Shown here in pieces: positions 26,481 through 34,245 of a stretch of DNA of 64,000 bases. The stretch comes from an uncultured Collinsella sp. (GTDB lineage: Bacteria > Actinomycetota > Coriobacteriia > Coriobacteriales > Coriobacteriaceae), in assembly GCA_900545665.1 (NCBI GenBank), contig UQZU01000002.1:50616-114615 (forward strand), in the 5' to 3' direction. The position numbers and the translations under genes are program-made. The notes under the pieces are model-generated. The model saw nothing but the letters and a program-made list of their open reading frames with translations. It made no database searches and had not been told where the DNA came from. Position 1 is the stretch's first letter; the number at the start of each line of letters is the position of its first letter.

Positions 26481-28262
26481 TTACTCGTTGAGTAGCCTTA
26501 CGGCTTCGGCGGCCATGTTCTCGACCGTCATGCCGTTCTGCGCGAGCAGTTCGTTGGGATCGTAGCGGTCGGGAAAGCCCTTGGCGATGCCAAAGGTGCG
26601 CGTGCGCAACGGCGTGCATGCCAGATAGCATGCCACGCGCTCGCCCCAGCCGCCGTCCAAGATGCCGTCCTCGAGGGTGACGACAACGCGATGCTCGGCG
26701 GCAAGACTGTCGAGGAACTCGCGGTCGAGCTCGGTTGCAAAGCGCGGGTTGACGAGCGTGGCCTCGATGCCGTACTCGGCAGTCAGACGGTTTGCCACGC
26801 GCTCACCCAGCTCAAAGAAATCGCCAAGCGCGAGCACGGCAACGTCGCGGCCCTGACGCACCACGTTGTAGCGAACGGCGCTGTAGTCGGTGTCTTCGGC
26901 GGGCGCAAGGTCGGGGCGGCTTACCAGGCCGATGCCCGGTACGCGGATTGCCACGGGATGCTCGCGGTGGTCGAGCGACCAGCTCAGCATGGACAGATAT
27001 TCCTCCATGCAGGCCGGTGCCAAGTAGTGCATGTTGGGAAGACCGCCCAGCATGGAAATATCAAAGAACGAAAGGTGCGTCTCGGACGTGGTGCCAAAGA
27101 TTGACGCACCAAACACCAAAATGGTTGCGGGGGCGTCATTGAGGCACAGGTCGTGCCACAGCTCGTCGTAGGCGCGCTGCAAAAACGTACCGTACACACC
27201 AAAGACTGGCTTGGCGCCCGAGCGCGCAAGCGCGGTGGCAAAGGTCACGGCGTGCTCCTCGGCAATGCCCACATCGACGAACTGTTTGCCGGCGGCAGCG
27301 CGAAGCTCGGGTGTAAAGCCCATAATGTAGGGCGTGGCGGCCGTGATGCCAACGACCTGTGGATCGCGCTCGATGGCGGCGCTGAGCGCCTCGCCCGTAA
27401 TGTCAGCATAGGTGCGCGGCGCGGGCTCGCTCGGATGGCCCGGGCAAAGCTTGCGCCCAGTCGCCATGTCAAACGGACCCACGTGGTGCCAGCGTTCGGG
27501 GTCGCTCTGGGCCGGCTCAAAGCCCTTGCCCTTGGCGGTGGAGACGTGCAGCACGATGGGATGATTGATATTGCGCAGTTCCTGCAGCGCGTCGACTAGG
27601 GCCAACACATCGTTACCGGCGTCCAGATAGCGGTAGTCGAGCCCCATCGCGCGGAAAACGTTGCGCTCGCAGGTGCCGTTGCTGGCGCGCAGCTCGGCCA
27701 GATTGCGATAGAGGCCACCGTGGTTTTCGGCAATGGACTGGTCGTTATCGTTGACGATGATGATCAGGTTGCTATCGAGTTCGGCGGCATTGTTGAAGCC
27801 CTCAAACGCCAGGCCGCCCGAAAGCGAGCCGTCGCCAATGATGGTGATGACGTTGTACGCATCGCCCGCCAGGTCGCGCGCGTGGGCAAGGCCGCAGCCC
27901 AAGCTCACCGAGGTCGAGGTGTGACCCATAGCAAACAGGTCATGCTCGGACTCGTCGGGATTGGCAAAGCCAGAAGCCTCACCATAACGCTCCGGATCGA
28001 TATAAGTGTACGCGCGACCGGTCAGCGCCTTATGGGCGTAGGTCTGGTGCGAAACGTCAAAGACAATCTTGTCGATGGGGGAGTTAAACACGCGATGGAG
28101 CGCGACCGTAAGCTCAACGACGCCCAGGTTGGGGGCAACGTGCCCGCCGACGGAGGCGGAGCTTTCGAGGATGGCGTGGCGAATCTCGTCGCAGAGCTGC
28201 GGGAGCTCGGCACGATTAAGAGCCTTGACGTCCTCGGGCGTTGTCGTTTGCGTAAGCAGCAT
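26481..28262 (-). CDS. dxs: 1-deoxy-D-xylulose-5-phosphate synthase
   Basis: A thiamine diphosphate enzyme that joins pyruvate and glyceraldehyde 3-phosphate in the first step of the MEP isoprenoid pathway; its product also feeds thiamine and pyridoxal synthesis. It has 593 residues, slightly shorter than the 620 of E. coli. The ThDP motif is IIGDGSLSGGLAFEGFNNA, the N-terminal SSASVGGHVAPNLGVVELT is conserved, and the transketolase-like second domain has VDVGIAEEHAV with the catalytic Glu. No other MEP genes are adjacent. It is divergent from the HD-domain gene. Confidence 0.93.
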   Translation of the reverse strand: MLLTQTTTPEDVKALNRAELPQLCDEIRHAILESSASVGGHVAPNLGVVELTVALHRVFNSPIDKIVFDVSHQTYAHKALTGRAYTYIDPERYGEASGFANPDESEHDLFAMGHTSTSVSLGCGLAHARDLAGDAYNVITIIGDGSLSGGLAFEGFNNAAELDSNLIIIVNDNDQSIAENHGGLYRNLAELRASNGTCERNVFRAMGLDYRYLDAGNDVLALVDALQELRNINHPIVLHVSTAKGKGFEPAQSDPERWHHVGPFDMATGRKLCPGHPSEPAPRTYADITGEALSAAIERDPQVVGITAATPYIMGFTPELRAAAGKQFVDVGIAEEHAVTFATALARSGAKPVFGVYGTFLQRAYDELWHDLCLNDAPATILVFGASIFGTTSETHLSFFDISMLGGLPNMHYLAPACMEEYLSMLSWSLDHREHPVAIRVPGIGLVSRPDLAPAEDTDYSAVRYNVVRQGRDVAVLALGDFFELGERVANRLTAEYGIEATLVNPRFATELDREFLDSLAAEHRVVVTLEDGILDGGWGERVACYLACTPLRTRTFGIAKGFPDRYDPNELLAQNGMTVENMAAEAVRLLNE

Positions 28263-28490
28263 CGTTGTGGGTTACTCCATGCGAATCGAGCATCGGCGCT
28301 CCCTCGGCCGACACAATTGCACAAGACAGTCTCGCACATTTTGGCGTTTGATATGTGACGGCGGCGCGGTAATTCGCCAACTGGTGGGGCAAAACGTTTT
28401 GTCCGATGCCATACTGATGTGTTCCATGATGTTTTTAGCGATTGTGCACAGGCCGTGGCTTGCCGCCGTGAGCCGCTGGAAGGAGGCAGC

Positions 28491-29027
28491 ATGTCCGATG
28501 CCGCTCGTGCCGAGAAAATCGCGCACGAGGTCGACGATGCCGCCCGCCAGCTCGCCCAGGCGGGCCGCTTGGACCTGACGCGCGAGTTTATCCAGCATGG
28601 CGATGTGACGGTGTATGCGCATGTGACCTCGGTGGCACGGGCAAGTCTGTCCTTTGCCGAGCACTTGGGCCGTGCTGGCATTTCGATCGACCGTGCCTCG
28701 CTGCTGCGCGGAGCCTTGCTGCACGACTACTTTCTCTATGACTGGCACGATCCCGACCCAAGCCATCGGCTGCATGGCTTTCGCCACCCGTTTTTTGCCC
28801 TGGCACGTGCGGAGGAAGATTATGAGCTGACGCCGCGCGAACGGAATATTATCGTGCGGCATATGTTTCCGCTGGTGCCGGTGCCGCCGACGTGTCGTGA
28901 GGCGTGGATTGTGTGCCTAGCGGATAAATGGTGTGCTCTGCGTGAGACGGTCGCCGGTCGTCTGCGGCGCAAGGACGAGACAGACGATAGCGTGAGTAAA
29001 GCATCGAGCGAAAAGAGGAGAGGGTAG
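28491..29027 (+). CDS. HD-domain phosphohydrolase-like protein
   Basis: A 178-residue soluble protein. The metal-binding set is visible: His in YAHVTSVA, the HD pair in GALLHDYFLYDWH, His in HGFRHP and RHMFPL, and Asp in CLADKWCAL. The C-terminal 25 residues are charged and probably disordered. AAGGAGG precedes the chosen ATG; a longer reading from 28419 lacks a site. It is followed after 3 bases by a CmpB-like membrane protein, a pairing seen repeatedly in Firmicutes and Coriobacteria. Substrate unknown. Confidence 0.8.
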   Translation: MSDAARAEKIAHEVDDAARQLAQAGRLDLTREFIQHGDVTVYAHVTSVARASLSFAEHLGRAGISIDRASLLRGALLHDYFLYDWHDPDPSHRLHGFRHPFFALARAEEDYELTPRERNIIVRHMFPLVPVPPTCREAWIVCLADKWCALRETVAGRLRRKDETDDSVSKASSEKRRG

Positions 29028-29030
29028 ACG

Positions 29031-30050
29031 GTGGGGACCGCGATTGATATGGCGTTTGGCGGCGCGACGCTTGCCGCCTGTCCGCTCTCGGCGCTGGTGC
29101 TCTCGTTTGCCTTTTACGGTTTTTGCGGTTGGGCATGGGAATCGACGGTCTGCGCCATGCTCAACCACGGACGCTTTGCCAACAGTGGCTTTTTGCTGGG
29201 GCCGTGTTGTCCTATCTATGGTGTGGGCGGCATTGCCTGCTGGCTGCTGTTGCGTGGGATTCCGGATGCCTCGAGCCAGTTTGTCGCTGCAGCGCTCGTA
29301 TGCAGCGTGATTGAGTACAGCGTAGGCGTGCTGTTGGAAAAAACAACGGGCGCTCGCTTTTGGGATTACTCGCACCTGCCGTTTAACTTGCACGGACGCA
29401 TTTGCCTGTACTGGGCATGCGCGTTTGGCCTGGGTGCGCTGTGCATTTGCCGTTTAGTGGAGCCGGCATTGCTGGGGCTGCTTGGTCACCTGCCGGTGCT
29501 GATTGTGCGGCTGTCCGCCTTTATCGTCGCGGTCGCGATGATGGTCGACGCGGGGTGCTCGTTGGCCAGCTGGCGCCGCCTGTCAGATCAGCTGGAACGT
29601 GTGCGCGCCGACCTTGCCGACCGCATCAACGAGTCGCTTGCCGATGCCTCGGACTCAATGCTCGAACGTATTCCCGATTCTACGATTGACTCGGTGGCAC
29701 AGACGCACATCCGTAGCCGTGCCGTTAACGCGTGGCTGGCCGAGCTGGGTGACGCCGCGCTCGATGCTCTGCGCGAGAAGGCTTCGATGCCGACGTTTAT
29801 CGCGGATGGTGCTCGCGGCCTGGCGCTTGCCGCCCGCCGCGTGGCCGATGCCGCGCCGAACATGCCGCGTCCGTCGCTCAGTCGTCGCCTTGCCGGCAAG
29901 CGCATGAGCCGTCCGGTGCCAAGCGTGTCGCTCAGCCGACGCGACCTGCGCTTCTTCAATGCCTTCCCGCGCTTGCGCATCAACCGCTACGAGGGCGTCA
30001 TCCGAGCTACTGACCTCCGCGACCGAGCCCGCGAGCTGTTCCGCCGCTAG
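29031..30050 (+). CDS. Putative ABC-transporter permease of the CmpB family (PF06541-like)
   Basis: A 339-residue membrane protein starting with GTG. The N-terminal 180 residues hold about five helices and the family hallmarks GWAWESTVC, GFLLGPCCPIYG, WDYSHLPFN and LHGRICLYW. The C-terminal 150 residues are soluble, Arg-rich and helical. The family is labelled a putative ABC component, but no ATPase is linked; its role is undetermined. It is tightly coupled to the upstream HD gene. The 198-base gap after it shows no clear feature. Confidence 0.78.
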   Translation: MGTAIDMAFGGATLAACPLSALVLSFAFYGFCGWAWESTVCAMLNHGRFANSGFLLGPCCPIYGVGGIACWLLLRGIPDASSQFVAAALVCSVIEYSVGVLLEKTTGARFWDYSHLPFNLHGRICLYWACAFGLGALCICRLVEPALLGLLGHLPVLIVRLSAFIVAVAMMVDAGCSLASWRRLSDQLERVRADLADRINESLADASDSMLERIPDSTIDSVAQTHIRSRAVNAWLAELGDAALDALREKASMPTFIADGARGLALAARRVADAAPNMPRPSLSRRLAGKRMSRPVPSVSLSRRDLRFFNAFPRLRINRYEGVIRATDLRDRARELFRR

Positions 30051-30248
30051 CCGGGACGGGCGCGCTCACGGCTTCCTTGCTCGCGTATTTCCCGTTCGTT
30101 TCGCGTTCGTTGCCGCGCCGTTTCCAAGATTGCGGCACCGTTTCCATTCGACAACGCCGCGTTTAACAACGCCGTATCTGGTCTACACCAGTTGCCCCTC
30201 GGCCGCATTATGGGCGCCGACAACGTTCATGCGACCAAGGGAGAGCGA

Positions 30249-31526
30249 ATGTACGATACGGGATCGACAACGTTTATGCTCGTCTGCACCATGCTCGTGT
30301 TTTTAATGACACCGGGCCTGGCGTTTTTCTATGGCGGCCTGTCCAGGCGCAAAAATGTCATCAACACCATGCTTATGTGCTTTGGCGCCATTGGCCTGGT
30401 TGGTGTGCTGTGGATTGTTGCCGGCTGGTCGCTGGCCTACGGCGGCGACGGTTCCAGCCCGTTTATTGGAGGCCTTGACCAGCTGCTGTGCCTGCCGGTA
30501 CTCAACCAGGTGCTGCAGGCGGCCGAGGGCAATGCTGCGGACGGTGTCGTCTACCCTCAGATCATCAACATCGCCTTCCAGATGGCGTTTGCCATGATCA
30601 CGGCAGCTATCGTCACGGGCAGCCTGGCCGGCCGCGTTAAGTTTGGTGCCATGGCGGCCTTCCTGGGCATTTGGCTGCTTGTGGTCTATGCGCCGCTTGC
30701 CCACATGGTTTGGGGCGGCGATGGCTCCTTTATCGGTGACATTATCGGCGCACTCGACTTTGCCGGCGGCGACGTGGTGCACATCTCGTCCGGTCTGACG
30801 GGTCTGATTCTTTGCTTGATGCTCGGCCGTCGTCGCGGTTTTGGCATGGTGAGCTATCGTCCGCATAACGTGCCGTTTGTGGCGCTGGGCGCCGGCCTGC
30901 TTTGGTTTGGCTGGTTTGGCTTTAACGGCGGCAGCGAGTTTAAGGCCGACGCCGTGGCGGCACTCGCCATCCTCAACACCGTGACGGCCAGCGCGGCGGG
31001 CATGGTCTCGTGGCTTGCCGTCGAGCGCGTGCACACCGGTCGCCCCACGCTGGTGGGTGCCAGCACCGGTCTGGTTGCGGGCCTTGTGGTGGTCACGCCC
31101 GGTGCGGGCTTTGTCGAGCCGTGGGCGGCGCTGGTCATGGGCCTGATCGTCTCACCTGTCTGCTACCTGGCCATCAGCCATCTCAAGACCAAGTTTGGCT
31201 ACGACGATGCGCTCGACGCGTTCGGTTGCCACGGCGTCGGCGGCATCCTGGGCGGCGTGCTCACGGGCCTGTTCTGCGTGCCGGAGCTTTCGTGGACCGG
31301 TAAGGGTGGTCTGTTCTACACGGGCGATGTGTCACTGCTCATCTCGCAGATCTTGGGCATTGTGGTGACGGTCGTCATTGTGCTGGTGCTCGATTTGGTG
31401 ATCGCCGCGGTGGTCAAGGCGCTGTTCCACGGCAGTTTGCGTGTGGACGAGGCCGACGAGGCACTGGGCTTGGATGCGAGTCAGCACGGCGAGAGCGCGT
31501 ATCCTTCGTTCTCTGGGCTCGATTAG
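30249..31526 (+). CDS. amt: Ammonium transporter (Amt/AmtB family)
   Basis: A trimeric ammonium channel of about 425 residues with eleven predicted helices. FLMTPGLAFFYGGLSRRKN is the family N-terminal signature; the pore His pair lies in APLAHMVWG and FGCHGVGGI; GFNGGSE is also conserved. The first helix starts at MYDTGSTTFMLVC behind AAGGGAGAGCG, so the ATG at 30249 is preferred over 30192. The PII gene follows, the conserved amt-glnK pairing by which PII blocks the channel in nitrogen excess. Confidence 0.95.
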   Translation: MYDTGSTTFMLVCTMLVFLMTPGLAFFYGGLSRRKNVINTMLMCFGAIGLVGVLWIVAGWSLAYGGDGSSPFIGGLDQLLCLPVLNQVLQAAEGNAADGVVYPQIINIAFQMAFAMITAAIVTGSLAGRVKFGAMAAFLGIWLLVVYAPLAHMVWGGDGSFIGDIIGALDFAGGDVVHISSGLTGLILCLMLGRRRGFGMVSYRPHNVPFVALGAGLLWFGWFGFNGGSEFKADAVAALAILNTVTASAAGMVSWLAVERVHTGRPTLVGASTGLVAGLVVVTPGAGFVEPWAALVMGLIVSPVCYLAISHLKTKFGYDDALDAFGCHGVGGILGGVLTGLFCVPELSWTGKGGLFYTGDVSLLISQILGIVVTVVIVLVLDLVIAAVVKALFHGSLRVDEADEALGLDASQHGESAYPSFSGLD

Positions 31527-31528
31527 CA

Positions 31529-31636
31529 GCACGGCTTTCCCAGGCACCCGACCTTGCCCCTCAAACCGTCGCTTGCGTACCGAAGTACGCGGCGCTCCTC
31601 TTTCGGGGCAATCTCGGGCACCTGGAAAACCCGTGC
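31529..31636. repeat. Long imperfect inverted repeat between amt and glnK
   Basis: The 32-base left part (31529-31560) pairs imperfectly with 31605-31636, and a central GCGTAC/GTACGC hairpin lies between. In RNA it would form a roughly 100-base cruciform-like stem, perhaps a partial terminator that sets amt to glnK ratio. Confidence 0.5.
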
Positions 31637-31683
31637 CACATGAATGAGCGGTTCATTTCTTTTATTGAAGAGAGGAATTCATT

Positions 31684-32022
31684 ATGAAAAAGATCACGGC
31701 TATCGTGCGTCAGGAAAAGCTTGAGGTTCTCAAAGACGCGCTGTTTGCTGCTGATGTTCGTGGTATGACTATCAACCAGGTGCAGGGCTGCGGCGCGCAA
31801 CATGGCTGGAAGGAATACGTGCGCGGCAACGAGTTGCTTGTTAACACGATCCCTAAGGTGCAGTTCACGCTCATTTGTGCCGATGAGCATGTCGACGGCA
31901 TTGTCGACATCATCTGTAACGCTGCACGCACCGGTGCCGTTGGAGACGGCAAGATCTGGGTCGAGCCGGTCGAGGAGGTCATCCGCATCCGTACCGGCGA
32001 ACACGGCCCCGCCGCGGTGTAG
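31684..32022 (+). CDS. glnK: PII nitrogen regulatory protein
   Basis: A 112-residue trimeric sensor of ATP/ADP and 2-oxoglutarate. The start MKKITAIVRQEKLEVLKDAL, the T-loop region and the C-terminal signature GDGKIWVEPVEEVIRIRTGE match PII. In the T-loop, KEYVRGNELLVNTIPKV aligns so that the Tyr51 used for uridylylation or adenylylation is Leu, so covalent control at that site appears lost. The amt gene upstream makes channel inhibition the likely main role. Ribosome site GAGAGGAA. Confidence 0.93.
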   Translation: MKKITAIVRQEKLEVLKDALFAADVRGMTINQVQGCGAQHGWKEYVRGNELLVNTIPKVQFTLICADEHVDGIVDIICNAARTGAVGDGKIWVEPVEEVIRIRTGEHGPAAV

Positions 32023-32103
32023 GACAATCTTTCGCCTGACGGGCGTGCCTCTCTTGGGGTGCGCCCGTTCTCGTCTACAATATCGTGCAGACGAAGGAGA
32101 GGC

Positions 32104-32967
32104 ATGTCCATGATCAAGATGTTTGCGAGTGACTTAGACGGAACGCTGCTGAACGCCCTGCACGAAGCGGATGGGACCATCCGCCGTGCCATTCGCGAGC
32201 TGACCGAGGCTGGCCTGCATGTGGTTCCCGCGGCCGGACGCTCGACGCTGCCGGTCGGCGAGCATGGCTTTACGGGGCTGGCGCTCGATGCTTGCTGCTC
32301 TAACGGATCCATCGTGCGCGACAGCCATGGCGAGGTGCTCAAGACCTGGACTATCGACCCACAGATTACCGAGGAGCTGCTCAAGGCATTCCCGGACATT
32401 TGCTTTGATTGCTCCACACCCGATGGCATGTTCTCGAGCGGTTCGTTCGAGATGCATCAGGCAGGCTTTAAAAAGGACAGCCCCATCAAGCGCATCGTGA
32501 TGCGCGGCATGCGTGCACGTGGCGGGTATCACGAGGAGCAGTATTTCGATCAGTCGATCGGCGATATCTTGCGTCACGATGTATGCAAGATCAATTGTCG
32601 CGTGACCTCGCCCGAGCTGGAGCGCGACCTTAAGGCGTATTTGGCCGAGCGCTCGGACCGCGTGGTCAACGCGCCGTTCGATCCGGTGATGTTTGAGATC
32701 ACGGACGTGGCGTGCAACAAGGGCGAGAGTGTGGCTTGGCTGGCGGGCTACTACGGTATTGCCGAGGATGAGGTCGCGGTCTACGGCGACGGCGGCAACG
32801 ACATCGCCATGCTCAAGCGTTTCCGCCACAGCTACGCGACCAAAAACGCTAGCGATGCAGCTAAGGCCGCCGCGAGCGCGACCATCGGCAGCTGCATGGT
32901 CCACGCCGTCCCCAAACACATGCTTGCCACCATGCATAAGCAAAACTCTCGCACCGTCATCGAATAA
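32104..32967 (+). CDS. Cof-type HAD phosphatase
   Basis: A 287-residue haloacid dehalogenase-like sugar phosphatase of the Cof/YkrA group. Motif I is FASDLDGTLLN with the nucleophile Asp, motif III holds the Lys of NKGESVAW, and motif IV is VYGDGGNDIAML. A C2-type cap lies between. AAGGAGAGGC precedes ATG at 32104; the codon at 32059 is not supported. Physiological substrate unknown; members act on sugar phosphates, FMN or PLP. Confidence 0.9.
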   Translation: MSMIKMFASDLDGTLLNALHEADGTIRRAIRELTEAGLHVVPAAGRSTLPVGEHGFTGLALDACCSNGSIVRDSHGEVLKTWTIDPQITEELLKAFPDICFDCSTPDGMFSSGSFEMHQAGFKKDSPIKRIVMRGMRARGGYHEEQYFDQSIGDILRHDVCKINCRVTSPELERDLKAYLAERSDRVVNAPFDPVMFEITDVACNKGESVAWLAGYYGIAEDEVAVYGDGGNDIAMLKRFRHSYATKNASDAAKAAASATIGSCMVHAVPKHMLATMHKQNSRTVIE

Positions 32968-32968
32968 T

Positions 32969-32995
32969 GTGGCAAAGGGACGGTTCCTTTTTCAC
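32969..32995 (+). repeat. Dispersed palindrome with GGGACGG core, copy H
   Basis: GTGGCAAAGG pairs with CCTTTTTCAC (two mismatches) around GACGGTT, right after the HAD stop codon. Confidence 0.6.
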
Positions 32996-33010
32996 GAGGA
33001 TCCTGCACCT

Positions 33011-33042
33011 TTGACATGCGAACATATATTCGTATATATAAC
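33011..33042 (+). promoter_or_regulatory. Strong promoter with overlapping SOS-box-like dyad
   Basis: TTGACA (33011-33016) is followed after 16-18 bases by TATATA, a near-consensus promoter. Between them CGAACATATATTCG (33019-33032) matches the Gram-positive/actinobacterial LexA site CGAAC-N4-GTTCG at 9 of 10 fixed positions. LexA bound here would block polymerase. It drives the small peptide gene 80 bases downstream. Confidence 0.6.
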
Positions 33043-33087
33043 TAAGTTTTGATAGAATCGGTATCGTTGGCGGCAGTTCCATGTGCC

Positions 33088-33122
33088 GGGCAGCGCCCTC
33101 CACCTGATGGGAGGTGATGCCC
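33088..33122 (+). promoter_or_regulatory. Hairpin hiding the ribosome binding site of the small peptide
   Basis: CCCTCC (33096-33101) pairs perfectly with GGGAGG (33109-33114), the core of a full-length Shine-Dalgarno GGGAGGTGAT. GGGCA (33088-33092) pairs with TGCCC (33118-33122), the bases touching the ATG. The start region is thus closed in the mRNA, as in many type I toxin mRNAs. Confidence 0.65.
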
Positions 33123-33248
33123 ATGACCGATTTGATTGATTTCGTGAGACTTCTGACCGCTTTGGTCTCGTTCTTCACGGCGCTCGTCGGCCTTTCCGAG
33201 GCACTCAAGCAGCGTTCGAAGCGCAACAGAAGGGGTCGCCGCCGCTAA
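33123..33248 (+). CDS. Small hydrophobic-basic peptide, type I toxin-like
   Basis: The ATG at 33123 opens a 41-residue frame. Residues 4-27 are hydrophobic with a few acidic positions (IDFVRLLTALVSFFTALVGL), and the C terminus is strongly basic (KQRSKRNRRGRRR). This is the plan of membrane-acting type I toxins and the so-called holin-like toxins. The Shine-Dalgarno matches the anti-SD over nine or ten bases. Promoter, SOS-like box, masked start and a convergent promoter past its 3' end all point the same way. I do not recognise a specific family; a short structural peptide is the alternative. Confidence 0.65.
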   Translation: MTDLIDFVRLLTALVSFFTALVGLSEALKQRSKRNRRGRRR

Positions 33249-33272
33249 GGCGTTGACCCCCTAATGCAAACA

Positions 33273-33309
33273 ACGGCGCTGCCCAGCTTTCCAGAACTTG
33301 GGCTGCCGT
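33273..33309. other. Hairpin in the overlap of toxin-like mRNA and putative antisense RNA
   Basis: ACGGC (33273-33277) pairs with GCCGT (33305-33309) and GCCCA (33281-33285) with TGGGC (33299-33303). It lies 24 bases past the peptide stop and at the predicted 5' end of the convergent RNA. No T run, so not a clear terminator. Confidence 0.5.
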
Positions 33310-33316
33310 CGACACT

Positions 33317-33345
33317 ATTCTACCCACGAATGACATTTTGAACAA
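33317..33345 (-). promoter_or_regulatory. Convergent promoter, possible antitoxin RNA
   Basis: On the - strand TTGTTC (33340-33345), exactly 17 bases, then TAGAAT (33317-33322). Transcription would begin near 33310 and run leftwards across the 3' end of the small peptide gene. No ORF fits this transcript, so a regulatory RNA is plausible. Confidence 0.5.
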
Positions 33346-33457
33346 TCAGCAATGCCGCTCCAAAAGCCAGGCACAACTGGCACAACCTAGGCGGTCGCTG
33401 AATGTGACAAAGAGGCTGCCCCTTCGTCACATCCCAAATATTGCCTTTACGTGTTGA

Positions 33458-33501
33458 TGCACACGGTGTGCAATAATACTCGCACTGTGCAATAGCGCAC
33501 A
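33458..33501. promoter_or_regulatory. Probable operator of the TetR-type regulator
   Basis: TGCACACGGTGTGCA (33458-33472) is a perfect 7-1-7 palindrome and TGTGC-N6-GCACA (33486-33501) is a second dyad sharing the TGTGC half-site, both within 70 bases of the regulator start. Autoregulation is likely. Confidence 0.6.
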
Positions 33502-33523
33502 GGCTGAGTAACAAGGAGGACGT

Positions 33524-34234
33524 TTGTCCCAGCTCGAGAAATGCGATCGCCGGTCCCTTCGCTCGCAGCGTGCCCTTCGCCAGGCACTTGCCAGCGAGCT
33601 TGCCGAAAGCGGCGACCTTTCGCGCATTAATGTCGCGTCGCTCACCGAGCGCGCTGGCCTTACGCGCCGCACGTTCTATTCGCACTACCGCGATATCCCC
33701 GACTTTATCAATCAAATCGAGGACGGCTTGCTGGCCGAGATCCGTGAGCGCATTGAGCTCATCACCGCAGCTCAGCTGCCCGATCTCTATCACAACATCG
33801 ATGAGCTCGAGCCGGCACCCGGTTCGGTTGAGTTGCTGCGCTACCTTGCGGCCAACCGCGATTTAATCGGATCGCTGCTGGGCCCGGGCGGCGACCCCGC
33901 CTTTATTAAAAAGATCATCGATACCGCACGCGAGGCCGTGGTGCCGCGCGCACAGACGGGCATTTTGGGCTTGGCGCTGGGCACCTTCTTTGACTACTAC
34001 GTCACCTATGTCGTGAGTGCCGAGGTCGGCATGATCCAGCGTTGGTTTGAGCGTGACCTTTCTGAATCGCCCGAGACCATGGCGCGCATTATGACGGTTA
34101 TCGCCTTTGTGCGCCCCGGCGACCTGTATGGCCAACCCATCGATATCAACGTGCCGGAATACGGCATGAAGCTATTGAACCTGCAGCTCGAGGACGCGGT
34201 CGACACCACCGCAACCGTCGAGTCCAACAACTAA
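33524..34234 (+). CDS. TetR/AcrR family transcriptional regulator
   Basis: A 236-residue regulator with TTG start behind AAGGAGGA. The helix-turn-helix spans about residues 15-60: SLRSQRALRQALASELAE, INVASLTERAGLTRRTFYSH and YRDIPDFINQIEDG. The C-terminal 170 residues are helical, as for a ligand-binding TetR domain of the TetR_C_33/AcrR type. It lies 11 bases before the giant activase gene and so is probably co-transcribed with it; it likely senses an acyl-CoA or hydroxyacid-related ligand, which is inference. Confidence 0.9.
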   Translation: MSQLEKCDRRSLRSQRALRQALASELAESGDLSRINVASLTERAGLTRRTFYSHYRDIPDFINQIEDGLLAEIRERIELITAAQLPDLYHNIDELEPAPGSVELLRYLAANRDLIGSLLGPGGDPAFIKKIIDTAREAVVPRAQTGILGLALGTFFDYYVTYVVSAEVGMIQRWFERDLSESPETMARIMTVIAFVRPGDLYGQPIDINVPEYGMKLLNLQLEDAVDTTATVESNN

Positions 34235-34245
34235 GAGGAGAGACA

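Noticed and set aside
33320..33793. 157-codon frame on the - strand across the TetR promoter and gene start
   Set aside because: It is antisense to a clear TetR helix-turn-helix and passes through the operator palindromes.
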